7,901 bases of DNA from Sphingomonadaceae bacterium. Its GTDB lineage: Bacteria; Pseudomonadota; Alphaproteobacteria; Sphingomonadales; Sphingomonadaceae. A program made the translations under genes and the position numbers. Within the stretch, counting starts at the first letter, position 1. Each line of letters opens with the position of its first letter. The stretch covers positions 1 to 7,901 of the forward strand of contig JAFARM010000392.1 in the NCBI GenBank assembly GCA_019245455.1. The letters are read 5' to 3'. Shown here in pieces: positions 1-5,622 of this stretch. Below the pieces are notes generated by a model, which had not been told where the DNA came from, did no database searches, and saw only the letters and a program-made list of their open reading frames with translations.

Positions 1-453
1 GCTCACGCTTTCCAGCCCCACCGCCATGCCGTAGGACTGCACGAGCGCGATCAGCACCGTGAGGTAGCGGGTGTACTGGTTGAGCTTCTTGCGCCCGCTC
101 TCGCCTTCCTTCTTCAGCGCCATCAGCGACGGCACGAGGCTGGTGCACAGCTGGATGATGATCGACGCGGTGATGTACGGCGTGACGCCCAAGGCGATCA
201 GGCTCATGCGCTGCAGCGCCCCGCCCGAGAACATATTGAAGAAGTCGAGGACACCACCCTGGGTGCGGCTGAACAGCGCGTTCAAGGCGTCGGGATCGAT
301 GCCCGGCAGCGGCACGAACGAGATCAGGCGGAAGACGATCAGCGCGCCGAGCGTGAACCACAGGCGCTTCTTGAGCTCGGTCGCCTTGCCGAAGTTGGCA
401 AGGCTGAGGCTGGCGGCGAGTTGCGCCTGCTGCGCGGAAGCGGATGACGCCAT
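1..453 (-). CDS. secY: preprotein translocase subunit SecY, N-terminal part (3' end outside window)
   Basis: The first 151 residues of SecY, the channel-forming subunit of the SecYEG translocon in the inner membrane, reading off the window edge without a stop. After a polar N-terminus (MASSASAQQAQLAASL) come ELKKRLWFTLGALIVFRL (26-43, first membrane helix), FVPLPGIDP, the plug region about 64-80 (GGVLDFFNMFSGGAL), helix 2b (IALGVTPYITASIIIQL, 86-102), the conserved cytoplasmic loop KKEGESGRKKLNQYTRYLT (114-132) and the start of the third helix. The ATG at 453 is preceded by AGGA at a 6-nt spacing. In the spc order secY follows rplO, as expected; 201 nt of non-coding sequence with a repeat element and a hairpin lie between them. 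Confidence 0.98.
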   Translation of the reverse strand, partial: MASSASAQQAQLAASLSLANFGKATELKKRLWFTLGALIVFRLISFVPLPGIDPDALNALFSRTQGGVLDFFNMFSGGALQRMSLIALGVTPYITASIIIQLCTSLVPSLMALKKEGESGRKKLNQYTRYLTVLIALVQSYGMAVGLESVS

Positions 454-467
454 GAACGATCCTGACT

Positions 468-486
468 GCGGCCCCCCGCGGGCCGC
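468..486 (-). promoter_or_regulatory. GC hairpin just upstream of the secY ribosome binding site
   Basis: A perfect 7-bp inverted repeat (GCGGCCC at 468-474, GGGCCGC at 480-486) with a 5-nt loop ends 4 nt before the AGGA that serves secY. No T-run follows on the minus strand, so it is not a typical intrinsic terminator. It could affect ribosome access to secY or reflect general GC richness; the structure is visible, the function is inferred. Confidence 0.4.
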
Positions 487-494
487 GCGCTGCC

Positions 495-523
495 TAGATA
501 GGCGGTGGCGACCGCGGTACCAA
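495..523 (-). promoter_or_regulatory. weak promoter-like pair upstream of secY
   Basis: On the minus strand TTGGTA (518-523) is followed after exactly 17 bases by TATCTA (495-500). Compared with the housekeeping sigma consensus the first box matches 4 of 6 bases and the second 3 of 6. It lies in the 201-nt gap before secY, where an extra promoter would be plausible, but a match this poor can arise by chance. Confidence 0.2.
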
Positions 524-533
524 CCTCTAAACT

Positions 534-644
534 GTCATCCCCGCGAAAGCGGGGACCCATCTCTTGCCCCCGGTCCCGTGGGAACGGGGTTCGTCGCACC
601 TGATCGAACGTCTGGAGATGGGTCCCCGCTTTCGCGGGGATGAC
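534..644. repeat. 111-bp element bounded by a perfect 30-bp inverted repeat
   Basis: Positions 534-563 and 615-644 are exact reverse complements over 30 bases, separated by 51 bases. Each arm is itself a palindrome with a 7-bp stem TCCCCGC/GCGGGGA (538-555 and 623-640) around a GAAA or TTTC loop. The motif CATCCCCGCGAAAGCGGGGA is of the dispersed extragenic palindrome type found in many proteobacterial genomes, whose chance translation gives peptides like HPRESGDP. The 51-nt centre holds another imperfect palindrome (568-589, CCCCG..CGGGG with one internal mismatch). In the rplO-secY transcript the whole element could fold as a 30-bp hairpin or as three small ones. I see no clear target-site duplication. 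It may be a non-autonomous mobile repeat, or act on mRNA stability. Confidence 0.85.
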
Positions 645-654
645 GGCTGTTACG

Positions 655-1179
655 TTACTTCTTCGCCGCCCGCGCCGCCGCCCGCGCGGCCTTCGCTGCT
701 TCGGCGTCGACGACCGGCTTCGGCTCGGGCACGGTCAGCGACCCGCCCGCCGCCTCGACCGCCGCCTTGGCGCTGGCACTCGCCCCGGCGACATGGAGGT
801 GGAGCGCCGCCGTCAGGCTGCCCTTGCCGAGCACCCGCACGCCCTCGCGCGCATGGCTGATGACGCCGGCGGCGACCAGGCCGGCCCCGTCGAGCGTCGC
901 GCCGGCCGCGATCTTGCCGGCATCGACCGCCGCCTGGAGCGCGCCGAGGTTGACCTCGGCATACTCGCGCCGGAACACGTTGTTGAAGCCGCGCTTCGGG
1001 ATCCGCATATGGAGCGGCATCTGACCGCCCTCGAAGCCGTTGATCGACACGCCCGAGCGGCTGGTCTGGCCCTTCTGGCCGCGCCCGCTGGTCTTGCCGA
1101 CGCCCGAGCCGATGCCGCGGCCGACGCGAACGCGCTTCTTACGCGCGCCGGGATTGTCGTGGAGGTCGTTGAGTTTCAT
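655..1179 (-). CDS. rplO: 50S ribosomal protein L15
   Basis: A 174-residue L15, 30 longer than in E. coli (144). L15 is a late-assembling 50S protein with an extended basic N-terminus threading into 23S rRNA. Seen are [20 protein letters not shown], the glycine-rich [19 protein letters not shown] (20-38), [18 protein letters not shown] and the L15 signature near 115-147 ([18 protein letters not shown] followed by [11 protein letters not shown]). The added length is mostly a C-terminal tail rich in Ala, Lys and Arg ([16 protein letters not shown]). The frame is open upstream to 1275, but ATG at 1179 gives the canonical start. The ribosome binding site is weak (GAG about 9 nt upstream). It is isolated from both neighbours by gaps of about 200 nt, unlike all genes before it. 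Confidence 0.97.
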   Translation of the reverse strand: MKLNDLHDNPGARKKRVRVGRGIGSGVGKTSGRGQKGQTSRSGVSINGFEGGQMPLHMRIPKRGFNNVFRREYAEVNLGALQAAVDAGKIAAGATLDGAGLVAAGVISHAREGVRVLGKGSLTAALHLHVAGASASAKAAVEAAGGSLTVPEPKPVVDAEAAKAARAAARAAKK

Positions 1180-1198
1180 GGTTGTGCACTCGCTTTCG

Positions 1199-1402
1199 CT
1201 AGGGTCGCGCGGTTGATGGGATATCCAATTTGACGGCGTGCGTTTTGATCGGTGCCAGCAGCACGGCAAGGCCAAGGATCAGCCCTATCGCCCCCCAGCC
1301 ATAACGCCGCCGGCGGAAATCATCTACGGCTCGAACTAAGCAGTAGAGGCTTGCCGTAGACGCGGTGAGAACAAACCACCAGCCTGACGAGGCGTCAGCC
1401 AG
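1199..1402 (-). CDS. possible small two-helix membrane protein with CTG start
   Basis: Between rpmD and rplO a frame with no stop runs from 1417 to a TAG at 1199. Its product would not be recognised with ATG, GTG or TTG starts. A CTG at 1402 has GGAGG six bases upstream, overlaps rpmD by 8 nt (CTGGCTGA, parallel to the ATGGCTGA at rplX/rplE) and would give 67 residues. Seen in the translation: a hydrophobic segment at about 8-23 ([16 protein letters not shown]), a charged turn [10 protein letters not shown] at 24-33, a second hydrophobic segment at 34-52 ([19 protein letters not shown]) and a polar tail [15 protein letters not shown]. This pattern fits a two-span membrane protein with the arginine loop in the cytoplasm. 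By hand count about 64% of third positions are G or C, below the neighbouring ribosomal genes, and rare codons TTA, ATA and GTA occur. I do not recognise the family. It could be a real weakly expressed gene, a decayed remnant, or chance. Confidence 0.4.
   Translation of the reverse strand: MADASSGWWFVLTASTASLYCLVRAVDDFRRRRYGWGAIGLILGLAVLLAPIKTHAVKLDIPSTARP
1323..1360. repeat. 8-bp inverted repeat with nested stem in the rpmD-rplO gap
   Basis: TCTACGGC (1323-1330) is repeated inverted as GCCGTAGA (1353-1360). On the minus strand the outer 8-bp stem is continued by AAGC/GCTT with a 7-nt one-sided bulge and a 7-nt loop. It lies within the possible small membrane-protein frame. An inverted repeat of this size can occur by chance in a gap of this length. 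Confidence 0.3.
1384..1398 (-). promoter_or_regulatory. small hairpin over the rpmD stop codon
   Basis: CTGACG (1384-1389) and CGTCAG (1393-1398) form a 6-bp stem with a 3-nt loop that contains the rpmD TGA. In the transcript it is followed about 9 nt later by a TTTGTT stretch. It is too short and the T-run too far away for a convincing terminator, but it marks the end of the tightly coupled gene block. Confidence 0.25.
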
Positions 1403-1580
1403 CCGACTCCTCCACCTTCACCAGATGCTGCACCTTGCGGATCATGCCGCGGACCGCGGGCGTGTCCTCGAGCTCGCGGGTGCGGTGCATCTTGTTGAGG
1501 CCGAGGCCGATCAGCGTCGCCTGCTGGTCCGGCTGGCGGCGGATGTGGCTGCCGATCTGGGTGATCTTGACGGTGGCCAT
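1395..1580 (-). CDS. rpmD: 50S ribosomal protein L30
   Basis: A 61-residue L30 (59 in E. coli), a small alpha-beta protein on the large subunit. The N-terminus [20 protein letters not shown] and the segment [20 protein letters not shown], then [14 protein letters not shown], match the family along its full length. It has the strongest ribosome binding site of the window: GAGGAG overlapping the rpsE stop (TGAGGAG), 7 nt before the ATG. It is the last gene of the tightly packed stretch; 215 nt separate its stop from rplO. A 6-bp hairpin forms exactly over its stop codon, and the open frame described at 1199-1402 overlaps its last codons. Confidence 0.97.
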   Translation of the reverse strand: MATVKITQIGSHIRRQPDQQATLIGLGLNKMHRTRELEDTPAVRGMIRKVQHLVKVEESAG

Positions 1581-1591
1581 GGCGATACTCC

Positions 1592-2284
1592 TCAGGCGAC
1601 CGCGGCTTCGGCGTCGACCTCGGCGGTGCGCGCGGCGTGGTCGCCGCGGCGCGCCATGAGGTCGGCGATCTTCTTGCCGCGGCGCTGCGCAACCGACTTG
1701 GGGCTGGCCTGCTCGCCCAGCGCCACAAAGGTCGCGCGGATCATGTTGTACGGGTTGTTGGTGCCGACCGACTTGGTCACGACGTCGGCAACGCCCAGCG
1801 CCTCGAACACGGCGCGCATCGGACCGCCGGCGATGATGCCGGTGCCCTGCGTCGCCGAGCGGACGTAAGCCTTGCCCGCGCCGAAGTGGCCGTAGCCGTC
1901 GTGGTGCAGCGTGCGGCCGTCGCGCAGCGGTACGCGGATCATCGCCTTCTTGGCCGCCGCCGTGCCCTTGGCGATCGCCTCGGGGACTTCGCGCGCCTTG
2001 CCGTGGCCGAAGCCGACGCGGCCCTTGCCGTCGCCGACGACGACCAACGCGGCAAAGCCGAAGCGCTTGCCGCCCTTCACCGTCTTCGACACGCGGTTGA
2101 TGTGGACGAGCTTCTCGATCAGCTCCTCGCCGCCGGCCTCGCCGCCGCCGCGGCCGCCGCGCGCGTTGCGGTCGCGATCACCGCCGCCGCGACGCTCGCC
2201 GCCACCGCGCCGATCGCCACCGGGGCCGCGGTTGCCGCCCGGGCCGCGCCCGCCGCCGGGGCCGCTACGTGGTTCCATGCCCAT
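1592..2284 (-). CDS. rpsE: 30S ribosomal protein S5 with Gly/Arg-rich N-terminal extension
   Basis: A 230-residue S5, about 60 longer than the E. coli protein (167). S5 lies at the mRNA entry site, influences decoding accuracy and is the site of spectinomycin-resistance mutations. The conserved core begins near residue 52 with [20 protein letters not shown] (double-stranded RNA-binding-like domain; [20 protein letters not shown] at 84-103), followed by the C-terminal domain with [20 protein letters not shown]. Residues 6-50 form a low-complexity tract of GPGG, RGG and RRGGG units. I recall similar extensions in sphingomonad S5 proteins, so it is probably lineage-typical, and being in frame and preceded by GGAG 9 nt from the ATG it is very likely translated. 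A second ATG at 2278 would shorten the protein by two residues only. Confidence 0.97.
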   Translation of the reverse strand: MGMEPRSGPGGGRGPGGNRGPGGDRRGGGERRGGGDRDRNARGGRGGGEAGGEELIEKLVHINRVSKTVKGGKRFGFAALVVVGDGKGRVGFGHGKAREVPEAIAKGTAAAKKAMIRVPLRDGRTLHHDGYGHFGAGKAYVRSATQGTGIIAGGPMRAVFEALGVADVVTKSVGTNNPYNMIRATFVALGEQASPKSVAQRRGKKIADLMARRGDHAARTAEVDAEAAVA

Positions 2285-2287
2285 GTC

Positions 2288-2644
2288 TTAGAACTCCAGT
2301 CCGGCTTCGCGGGCGCCCTCGGCGAGCGCACGGACGCGGCCGTGAAACAGAAAGCCGCCGCGGTCGAAGACGACGGCGCTGACGCCTGCCGCTTTGGCCC
2401 GCTCGGCGAGGCGCTGGCCGACCGCGGTCGCGGCCGACACCGTCGCACCCGACGTGTCGCGCACGTCCTTCTCCAGCGTCGAGGCGCTGGCGATGGTCAC
2501 GCCGGCGTTGTCATCGATGACCTGCGCATAGATGTGCTGCGACGACCGGTGGATCGACAGGCGCGGGCGCAACCCGGCCTTGGCGCGCAGCGTCGTGCGG
2601 ACGCGCCGCCGCCGCTTCTCGAACAGCGAGAGACCCTTGGTCAT
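2288..2644 (-). CDS. rplR: 50S ribosomal protein L18
   Basis: A 118-residue L18 (117 in E. coli), which binds 5S rRNA with L5 in the central protuberance. The N-terminus is highly basic ([18 protein letters not shown]), followed by [20 protein letters not shown], the [10 protein letters not shown] segment and the conserved C-terminal part [20 protein letters not shown] ending REAGLEF. The codons before its ATG, at the end of rplF, are a long purine run (AAGGAAGGGAAGAAGAAG), an ample ribosome binding site. It is separated from rpsE by 3 nt. Confidence 0.98.
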   Translation of the reverse strand: MTKGLSLFEKRRRRVRTTLRAKAGLRPRLSIHRSSQHIYAQVIDDNAGVTIASASTLEKDVRDTSGATVSAATAVGQRLAERAKAAGVSAVVFDRGGFLFHGRVRALAEGAREAGLEF

Positions 2645-3177
2645 TACTTCTTCTTCCCTTCCTTGCGGAAGATATACTCGCCGCGATACTTGATGCCCTT
2701 GCCCTTGTACGGCTCGGGCTTGCGCCAGCGGCGGATCTCGGCGGCGACCTGACCGACCTGCTGCTTGTCGGCACCGGTGATCTCGACCGTCGTCGCGTCG
2801 GGCGTCTTGATCGCGATGCCCTCGGGGATCGGATAGTCGACATCGTGGCTGTAGCCGAGCTGCAGCTTCAGGTTCTTGCCCTGGACCGCGGCACGGTAGC
2901 CGACGCCGGTGATCTCGAGCGTCTTGGTGAAGCCGTCGGTCACACCCGTGACCAGGTTCGCCACCAGCGTCCGCTGCATCCCCCAGAAGGCGCGCGCGGT
3001 CTTGCTGTCGTTCGCCGGCTGGACGCTGATGCTGCCGCCCTCGACCGCATAGGCGATGTCGGGGACGAGCGGCATGGCGAGCGTGCCCTTCGGCCCCTTG
3101 ACCGACAGGGTGCCGCCGTCGATCGTCGCGGTGACGCCGGCCGGAACCGGAACTGCTTTCTTGCCGATGCGGCTCAT
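2644..3177 (-). CDS. rplF: 50S ribosomal protein L6
   Basis: A 177-residue L6, the same length as in E. coli. L6 binds 23S rRNA near the sarcin-ricin loop and the factor-binding site. It consists of two similar alpha-beta domains; the first starts [20 protein letters not shown] and the second begins near residue 84 ([20 protein letters not shown]). The L6 signature [11 protein letters not shown] is at residues 154-164, and the protein ends in the typical basic tail (FRKEGKKK). AGGTG lies 5 nt before the ATG. The start shares one base with the rpsH stop and the TAA stop shares one base with the rplR start (TAATG), so all three are likely translated in a coupled way. Confidence 0.98.
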   Translation of the reverse strand: MSRIGKKAVPVPAGVTATIDGGTLSVKGPKGTLAMPLVPDIAYAVEGGSISVQPANDSKTARAFWGMQRTLVANLVTGVTDGFTKTLEITGVGYRAAVQGKNLKLQLGYSHDVDYPIPEGIAIKTPDATTVEITGADKQQVGQVAAEIRRWRKPEPYKGKGIKYRGEYIFRKEGKKK

Positions 3178-3575
3178 CAGAACACCTGACAGAGGACTTC
3201 GCCGCCGACGTTCTGCTCGCGCGCTTCCGCGTCGGACAGGACGCCCTTGGGCGTGGAGACGATGACGATGCCGAGGCCGTTGCGGACGCGCGGCAGGTCC
3301 TGCGCGCCCGAATAGACGCGGCGGCCGGGCTTCGACACGCGGGCGACGTGCTGGATCGCCGGCTGGCCCTCGAAATACTTGAGGTCGATCCGGAGCGTCG
3401 CCGCCGGCGAGGCGTCAGGCAGGTCGCTGTAGCCGCGGATATAGCCCTCGCGCTGCAGCACGTCGAGGACGCGGGCGCGGAGCTTCGACGCCGGCGTCAG
3501 GACGCTGTCCTTGCGCGCCTGCTGGCCGTTGCGGATGCGGGTGAGCATATCCCCGATGGGGTCGGTCATCGACAT
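3177..3575 (-). CDS. rpsH: 30S ribosomal protein S8
   Basis: A 132-residue S8 (130 in E. coli). S8 binds helix 21 of 16S rRNA, a key step in assembling the 30S platform, and in enterobacteria also represses spc translation. The N-terminus [20 protein letters not shown] is canonical and supports the ATG at 3575 over a second in-frame ATG at 3569. The C-terminal RNA-binding part has [11 protein letters not shown], the segment [19 protein letters not shown] and the final GGEVLCQVF. There is no obvious Shine-Dalgarno sequence before the start (only GGTAAG), so it probably depends on ribosomes finishing rpsN 6 nt upstream. The stop shares one base with rplF (TGATG). Confidence 0.98.
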   Translation of the reverse strand: MSMTDPIGDMLTRIRNGQQARKDSVLTPASKLRARVLDVLQREGYIRGYSDLPDASPAATLRIDLKYFEGQPAIQHVARVSKPGRRVYSGAQDLPRVRNGLGIVIVSTPKGVLSDAEAREQNVGGEVLCQVF

Positions 3576-3581
3576 GAGGGC

Positions 3582-3887
3582 TTACCAGCTCGACTTGGTC
3601 AGACCGGGGATCAGGCCCTTGTTGCCCAGTTCCCGCAGCATGACGCGCGACAGTTTGAACTTGCGATAATAGGCACGGCTGCGGCCGGTCAGCTCGCAGC
3701 GGTTGCGGACGCGGCCCGGCGTGGCGTTGCGCGGCAGCTCGCTCATCTTCAGGCGCGCGATCAGCCGCTCGTTCTCGTCCTTCGACTCGTCGGCCGCGAT
3801 CGCCTTCAGCGCCGCGAACTTCGCCGCGTACTTCTTGACCAGCGCCTTGCGGTGCTCGTTCTTATTGACCGAACTCTTCTTGGCCAT
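3582..3887 (-). CDS. rpsN: 30S ribosomal protein S14 (zinc-independent type)
   Basis: A 101-residue S14, the long C-minus form without zinc-binding CxxC pairs: the only cysteine is Cys64. S14 is a late-assembling protein of the 30S head. The N-terminal half is basic and helical ([20 protein letters not shown]), and the S14 signature starts near residue 60 ([20 protein letters not shown]), ending with the conserved [10 protein letters not shown]. Length equals E. coli S14 (101). It begins 3 nt after the rplE stop (TGA GCC ATG), with GAAGG inside rplE about 11 nt upstream, and stops 6 nt before rpsH. Confidence 0.98.
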   Translation of the reverse strand: MAKKSSVNKNEHRKALVKKYAAKFAALKAIAADESKDENERLIARLKMSELPRNATPGRVRNRCELTGRSRAYYRKFKLSRVMLRELGNKGLIPGLTKSSW

Positions 3888-3890
3888 GGC

Positions 3891-4469
3891 TCAAGCCGCC
3901 TTCTTGTCGATGAGGCCGGTGAACGGCATCCCGAAGGCGAGCAGCAGCGCCCGCGCCTCGTCGTCCGTGTTCGCCGTCGTCGTGATGATGATGTCCATGC
4001 CCCGGACCTTGCCGATCTTGTCGTAGTTGATCTCGGGGAAGACGATCTGTTCCTTCAGGCCCATGGCATAGTTGCCGCGGCCGTCGAACGACTTCGGATT
4101 GAGCCCGCGGAAGTCGCGGACGCGCGGCAGGGCGATCGTGATCAGGCGGTCGAGGAACTCGTACATCCGCTCGCGGCGCAGCGTCACCTTGCAGCCGATC
4201 GGCATCCCTTCGCGCAGCTTGAACGTCGCGATCGACTTCTTGGCGCGGGTCACGACCGGCTTCTGCCCGGCGATCAGTGCCATCTCGGCGGCGGCGGCGT
4301 CGACCAGCTTCTTGTCCTGGGTCGCTTCGCCGACGCCCATGTTGATGACGATCTTCTCGATCTTGGGCACCTGCATGACGTTCTTGTAGCCGAACTGCTC
4401 GGTCAGCTGGCCGCGGATCCTGTCCTCGTACAGCTTCTGCATCCGGGTGAGGTTGGCGGCGTCAGCCAT
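3891..4469 (-). CDS. rplE: 50S ribosomal protein L5
   Basis: A 192-residue L5 (179 in E. coli). L5 binds 5S rRNA with L18 and L25, forms the central protuberance and contacts P-site tRNA and S13. Recognisable parts are [20 protein letters not shown] (34-53), the L5 signature [16 protein letters not shown] (65-80), and the C-terminal [20 protein letters not shown] (121-140). An open stretch up to 4514 lies inside rplX and is rejected; ATG at 4469 gives the plausible N-terminus [19 protein letters not shown], with GGAG 9 nt upstream. The start lies 8 nt inside rplX. In E. coli the S8 repressor binds spc mRNA at the start of rplE; I could not recognise an equivalent S8 site by eye. Confidence 0.98.
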   Translation of the reverse strand: MADAANLTRMQKLYEDRIRGQLTEQFGYKNVMQVPKIEKIVINMGVGEATQDKKLVDAAAAEMALIAGQKPVVTRAKKSIATFKLREGMPIGCKVTLRRERMYEFLDRLITIALPRVRDFRGLNPKSFDGRGNYAMGLKEQIVFPEINYDKIGKVRGMDIIITTTANTDDEARALLLAFGMPFTGLIDKKAA

Positions 4470-4785
4470 CGATCGTCGCTCCCGACCGCTTGGCGACCCG
4501 CACCTTGCGACCATCTTCCAGTGTCTTGAAGCCGACGCGCGTCGGCTTGCCCGTCTTCGGGTCCTCGATCGCGACCTTCGACACGAACAGCGGCGCCTCG
4601 GCCTTGATCAGGCCGCCCTGCGGGTTCGCCTGGCTCGGCTTGGTGTGCCGCGTCATCATGTTGATGCCGCCGACGATGACCTTGCCGTCCTTCGGCATCG
4701 CCTGGGTGACGACGCCGTGCTTGCCCTTGTCCTTGCCCGACAGGACGACGACGCGGTCGCCCTTCTTGATCTTCGCGGCGCTCAT
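4462..4785 (-). CDS. rplX: 50S ribosomal protein L24
   Basis: A 107-residue L24 (104 in E. coli), an assembly-initiator protein that binds the 5' region of 23S rRNA. A KOW motif occupies roughly residues 6-33 ([20 protein letters not shown]), and the family segment [20 protein letters not shown] follows at 39-58, then the usual [20 protein letters not shown]. Two starts are adjacent, GTG at 4788 and ATG at 4785. ATG is preferred: GGAGG sits 7 nt before it but only 4 nt before the GTG. The ATG shares one base with the rplN stop. At the 3' end the gene overlaps rplE by 8 nt (ATGGCTGA), the longest overlap between recognised genes in the window. Confidence 0.97.
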   Translation of the reverse strand: MSAAKIKKGDRVVVLSGKDKGKHGVVTQAMPKDGKVIVGGINMMTRHTKPSQANPQGGLIKAEAPLFVSKVAIEDPKTGKPTRVGFKTLEDGRKVRVAKRSGATIDG

Positions 4786-5153
4786 CACAGCACCTCCGGC
4801 GCGAGGCTGATGATCTTCATGTGGCCCGACTGACGGAGCTCGCGGACCACCGGCCCGAAGATGCGGGTCCCGATCGGCTCCTCGTTCTTGTTGATCAGCA
4901 CCGCGGCGTTGCCGTCGAAGCGGATGACGCTACCGTCGGCGCGGCGGATGTCCTTCGCCGTGCGGACGACGACGGCGCGGTGGACGTCGCCCTTCTTCAC
5001 CTTGCCCTTGGGTGCTGCTTCCTTGATCGACACGACGATGGTGTCGCCGACGCTGGCGAAGCGGCGCTTGGAGCCGCCGAGCACCTTGATGCACATCACG
5101 CGCTTGGCGCCCGAGTTGTCGGCGACGTCGAGGTTGGTCTGCATCTGGATCAT
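4785..5153 (-). CDS. rplN: 50S ribosomal protein L14
   Basis: A 122-residue L14, nearly the E. coli length (123). L14 lies at the subunit interface, forms a bridge with 16S rRNA and is the docking point for silencing factor RsfS. It begins [20 protein letters not shown], and the L14 signature spans residues 60-86 ([20 protein letters not shown] followed by DGNAAVLI); the end [12 protein letters not shown] is canonical. The frame is open further upstream to 5237, but that stretch lies inside rpsQ in another frame and is not L14-like; ATG at 5153 is therefore the start, with GAGGG 9 nt upstream. In E. coli this gene starts the spc operon after its own promoter; here it overlaps rpsQ. Confidence 0.98.
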   Translation of the reverse strand: MIQMQTNLDVADNSGAKRVMCIKVLGGSKRRFASVGDTIVVSIKEAAPKGKVKKGDVHRAVVVRTAKDIRRADGSVIRFDGNAAVLINKNEEPIGTRIFGPVVRELRQSGHMKIISLAPEVL

Positions 5154-5419
5154 GCGGAGGGTCCCTCGGTCTTGGCACCGGCCGCGCCGGCGGGGCCGAC
5201 AAGGCGGAACGTCTTCATCTTGCTGATCGGCGCGCACTCCTCGATGCGCACCGTCTGGCCGACGATGGCCGTATTGCCCTCGTCATGCGCGTGGTAGCGC
5301 TTCGAGCGGCGCATGATCTTGCCGTACACCGGGTGCGTGATCTTGCGCTCGACGAGCACGATGCACGTCTTGTCGCCCTTGTCGGAGACGACCGTGCCCT
5401 GGAGGATTCGCTTCGGCAT
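5150..5419 (-). CDS. rpsQ: 30S ribosomal protein S17
   Basis: An 89-residue S17 (84 in E. coli), an OB-fold protein that binds 16S rRNA early in assembly of the 30S body. The start [18 protein letters not shown] matches the family, followed by [20 protein letters not shown] (27-46) and the signature region [17 protein letters not shown] (53-69). The last 16 or so residues ([15 protein letters not shown]) form a low-complexity tail that E. coli lacks. GAGG lies 10 nt upstream of the ATG, inside the end of rpmC. This is the last gene of the classical S10 group, yet its stop overlaps the rplN start by 4 nt (ATGA), so the S10 and spc groups are continuous here. Confidence 0.97.
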   Translation of the reverse strand: MPKRILQGTVVSDKGDKTCIVLVERKITHPVYGKIMRRSKRYHAHDEGNTAIVGQTVRIEECAPISKMKTFRLVGPAGAAGAKTEGPSA

Positions 5420-5622
5420 TACTTCTGTCCCTCGACAGCGGACCGCTGGTTCTGCAGCGTCTTGATCCGCGCGATCGTGCGCCGCACCTCGCGGACGCGG
5501 CTCGGCTTCTCCATCTGGCCGGTCGCGGCCTGGAAGCGGAGGTTGAACGCCTCGCGCTTCAGCTCGCCGAGCGCGGTCGACAGCTGGTCGTCGGTCTGCG
5601 GACGCAGGTCCTTGGTCTTCAT
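5419..5622 (-). CDS. rpmC: 50S ribosomal protein L29
   Basis: A small, helical 67-residue L29 (63 in E. coli), located at the peptide tunnel exit next to L23, where signal recognition particle and trigger factor dock. The sequence [20 protein letters not shown] and the C-terminal helix with the L29 signature ([15 protein letters not shown], residues 39-53) are clear. Two adjacent starts are possible: GTG at 5625 and ATG at 5622. I chose ATG because it yields the conserved MK-[AT]-K-[DE]-L-R N-terminus; GAGG lies 10 nt upstream of it. GTG would overlap rplP by 4 nt (GTGA), ATG by 1 nt. The stop TAA shares one base with the rpsQ start. Confidence 0.97.
   Translation of the reverse strand: MKTKDLRPQTDDQLSTALGELKREAFNLRFQAATGQMEKPSRVREVRRTIARIKTLQNQRSAVEGQK

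Noticed and set aside
454..486. Intrinsic terminator between rplO and secY
   Set aside because: The hairpins are GC-rich but no T-run follows any of them on the minus strand, so read-through to secY is more likely.
339..599. Minus-strand open frame of 86 codons covering the repeat element and the start of secY
   Set aside because: It uses a different frame from secY and translates the repeat (RFRGDD peptide); no protein character.
71..643. Plus-strand open frame ending in a CHPRESGDP-like peptide
   Set aside because: The first part is the complement of secY and the last part is a translation of the dispersed palindromic repeat, a well-known source of false genes.
534..644. CRISPR array
   Set aside because: Only two copies, in inverted and not direct orientation, with a single spacer.
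1336..1728. Minus-strand open frame of 130 codons across the end of rpsE and rpmD
   Set aside because: Out-of-frame shadow of rpsE and rpmD; Pro/Arg/Ala-rich and without hydrophobic or domain structure.
1637..2752. Plus-strand open frame of 371 codons opposite rpsE, rplR and rplF
   Set aside because: It mirrors three certain ribosomal genes; the composition (Ala, Arg, Asp, Leu-rich, no recognisable domain) is what the complement of GC3-rich genes gives.
4462..4510. S8 translational operator at the rplX/rplE junction as in E. coli
   Set aside because: Only a weak 4-bp stem around the GGAG is visible; nothing resembling 16S helix 21 could be recognised by eye.
3348..4529. Plus-strand open frame of 393 codons opposite rpsH, rpsN, rplE and rplX
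   Set aside because: Same reason: it lies entirely across four conserved minus-strand genes, has no domain and no independent ribosome binding site.
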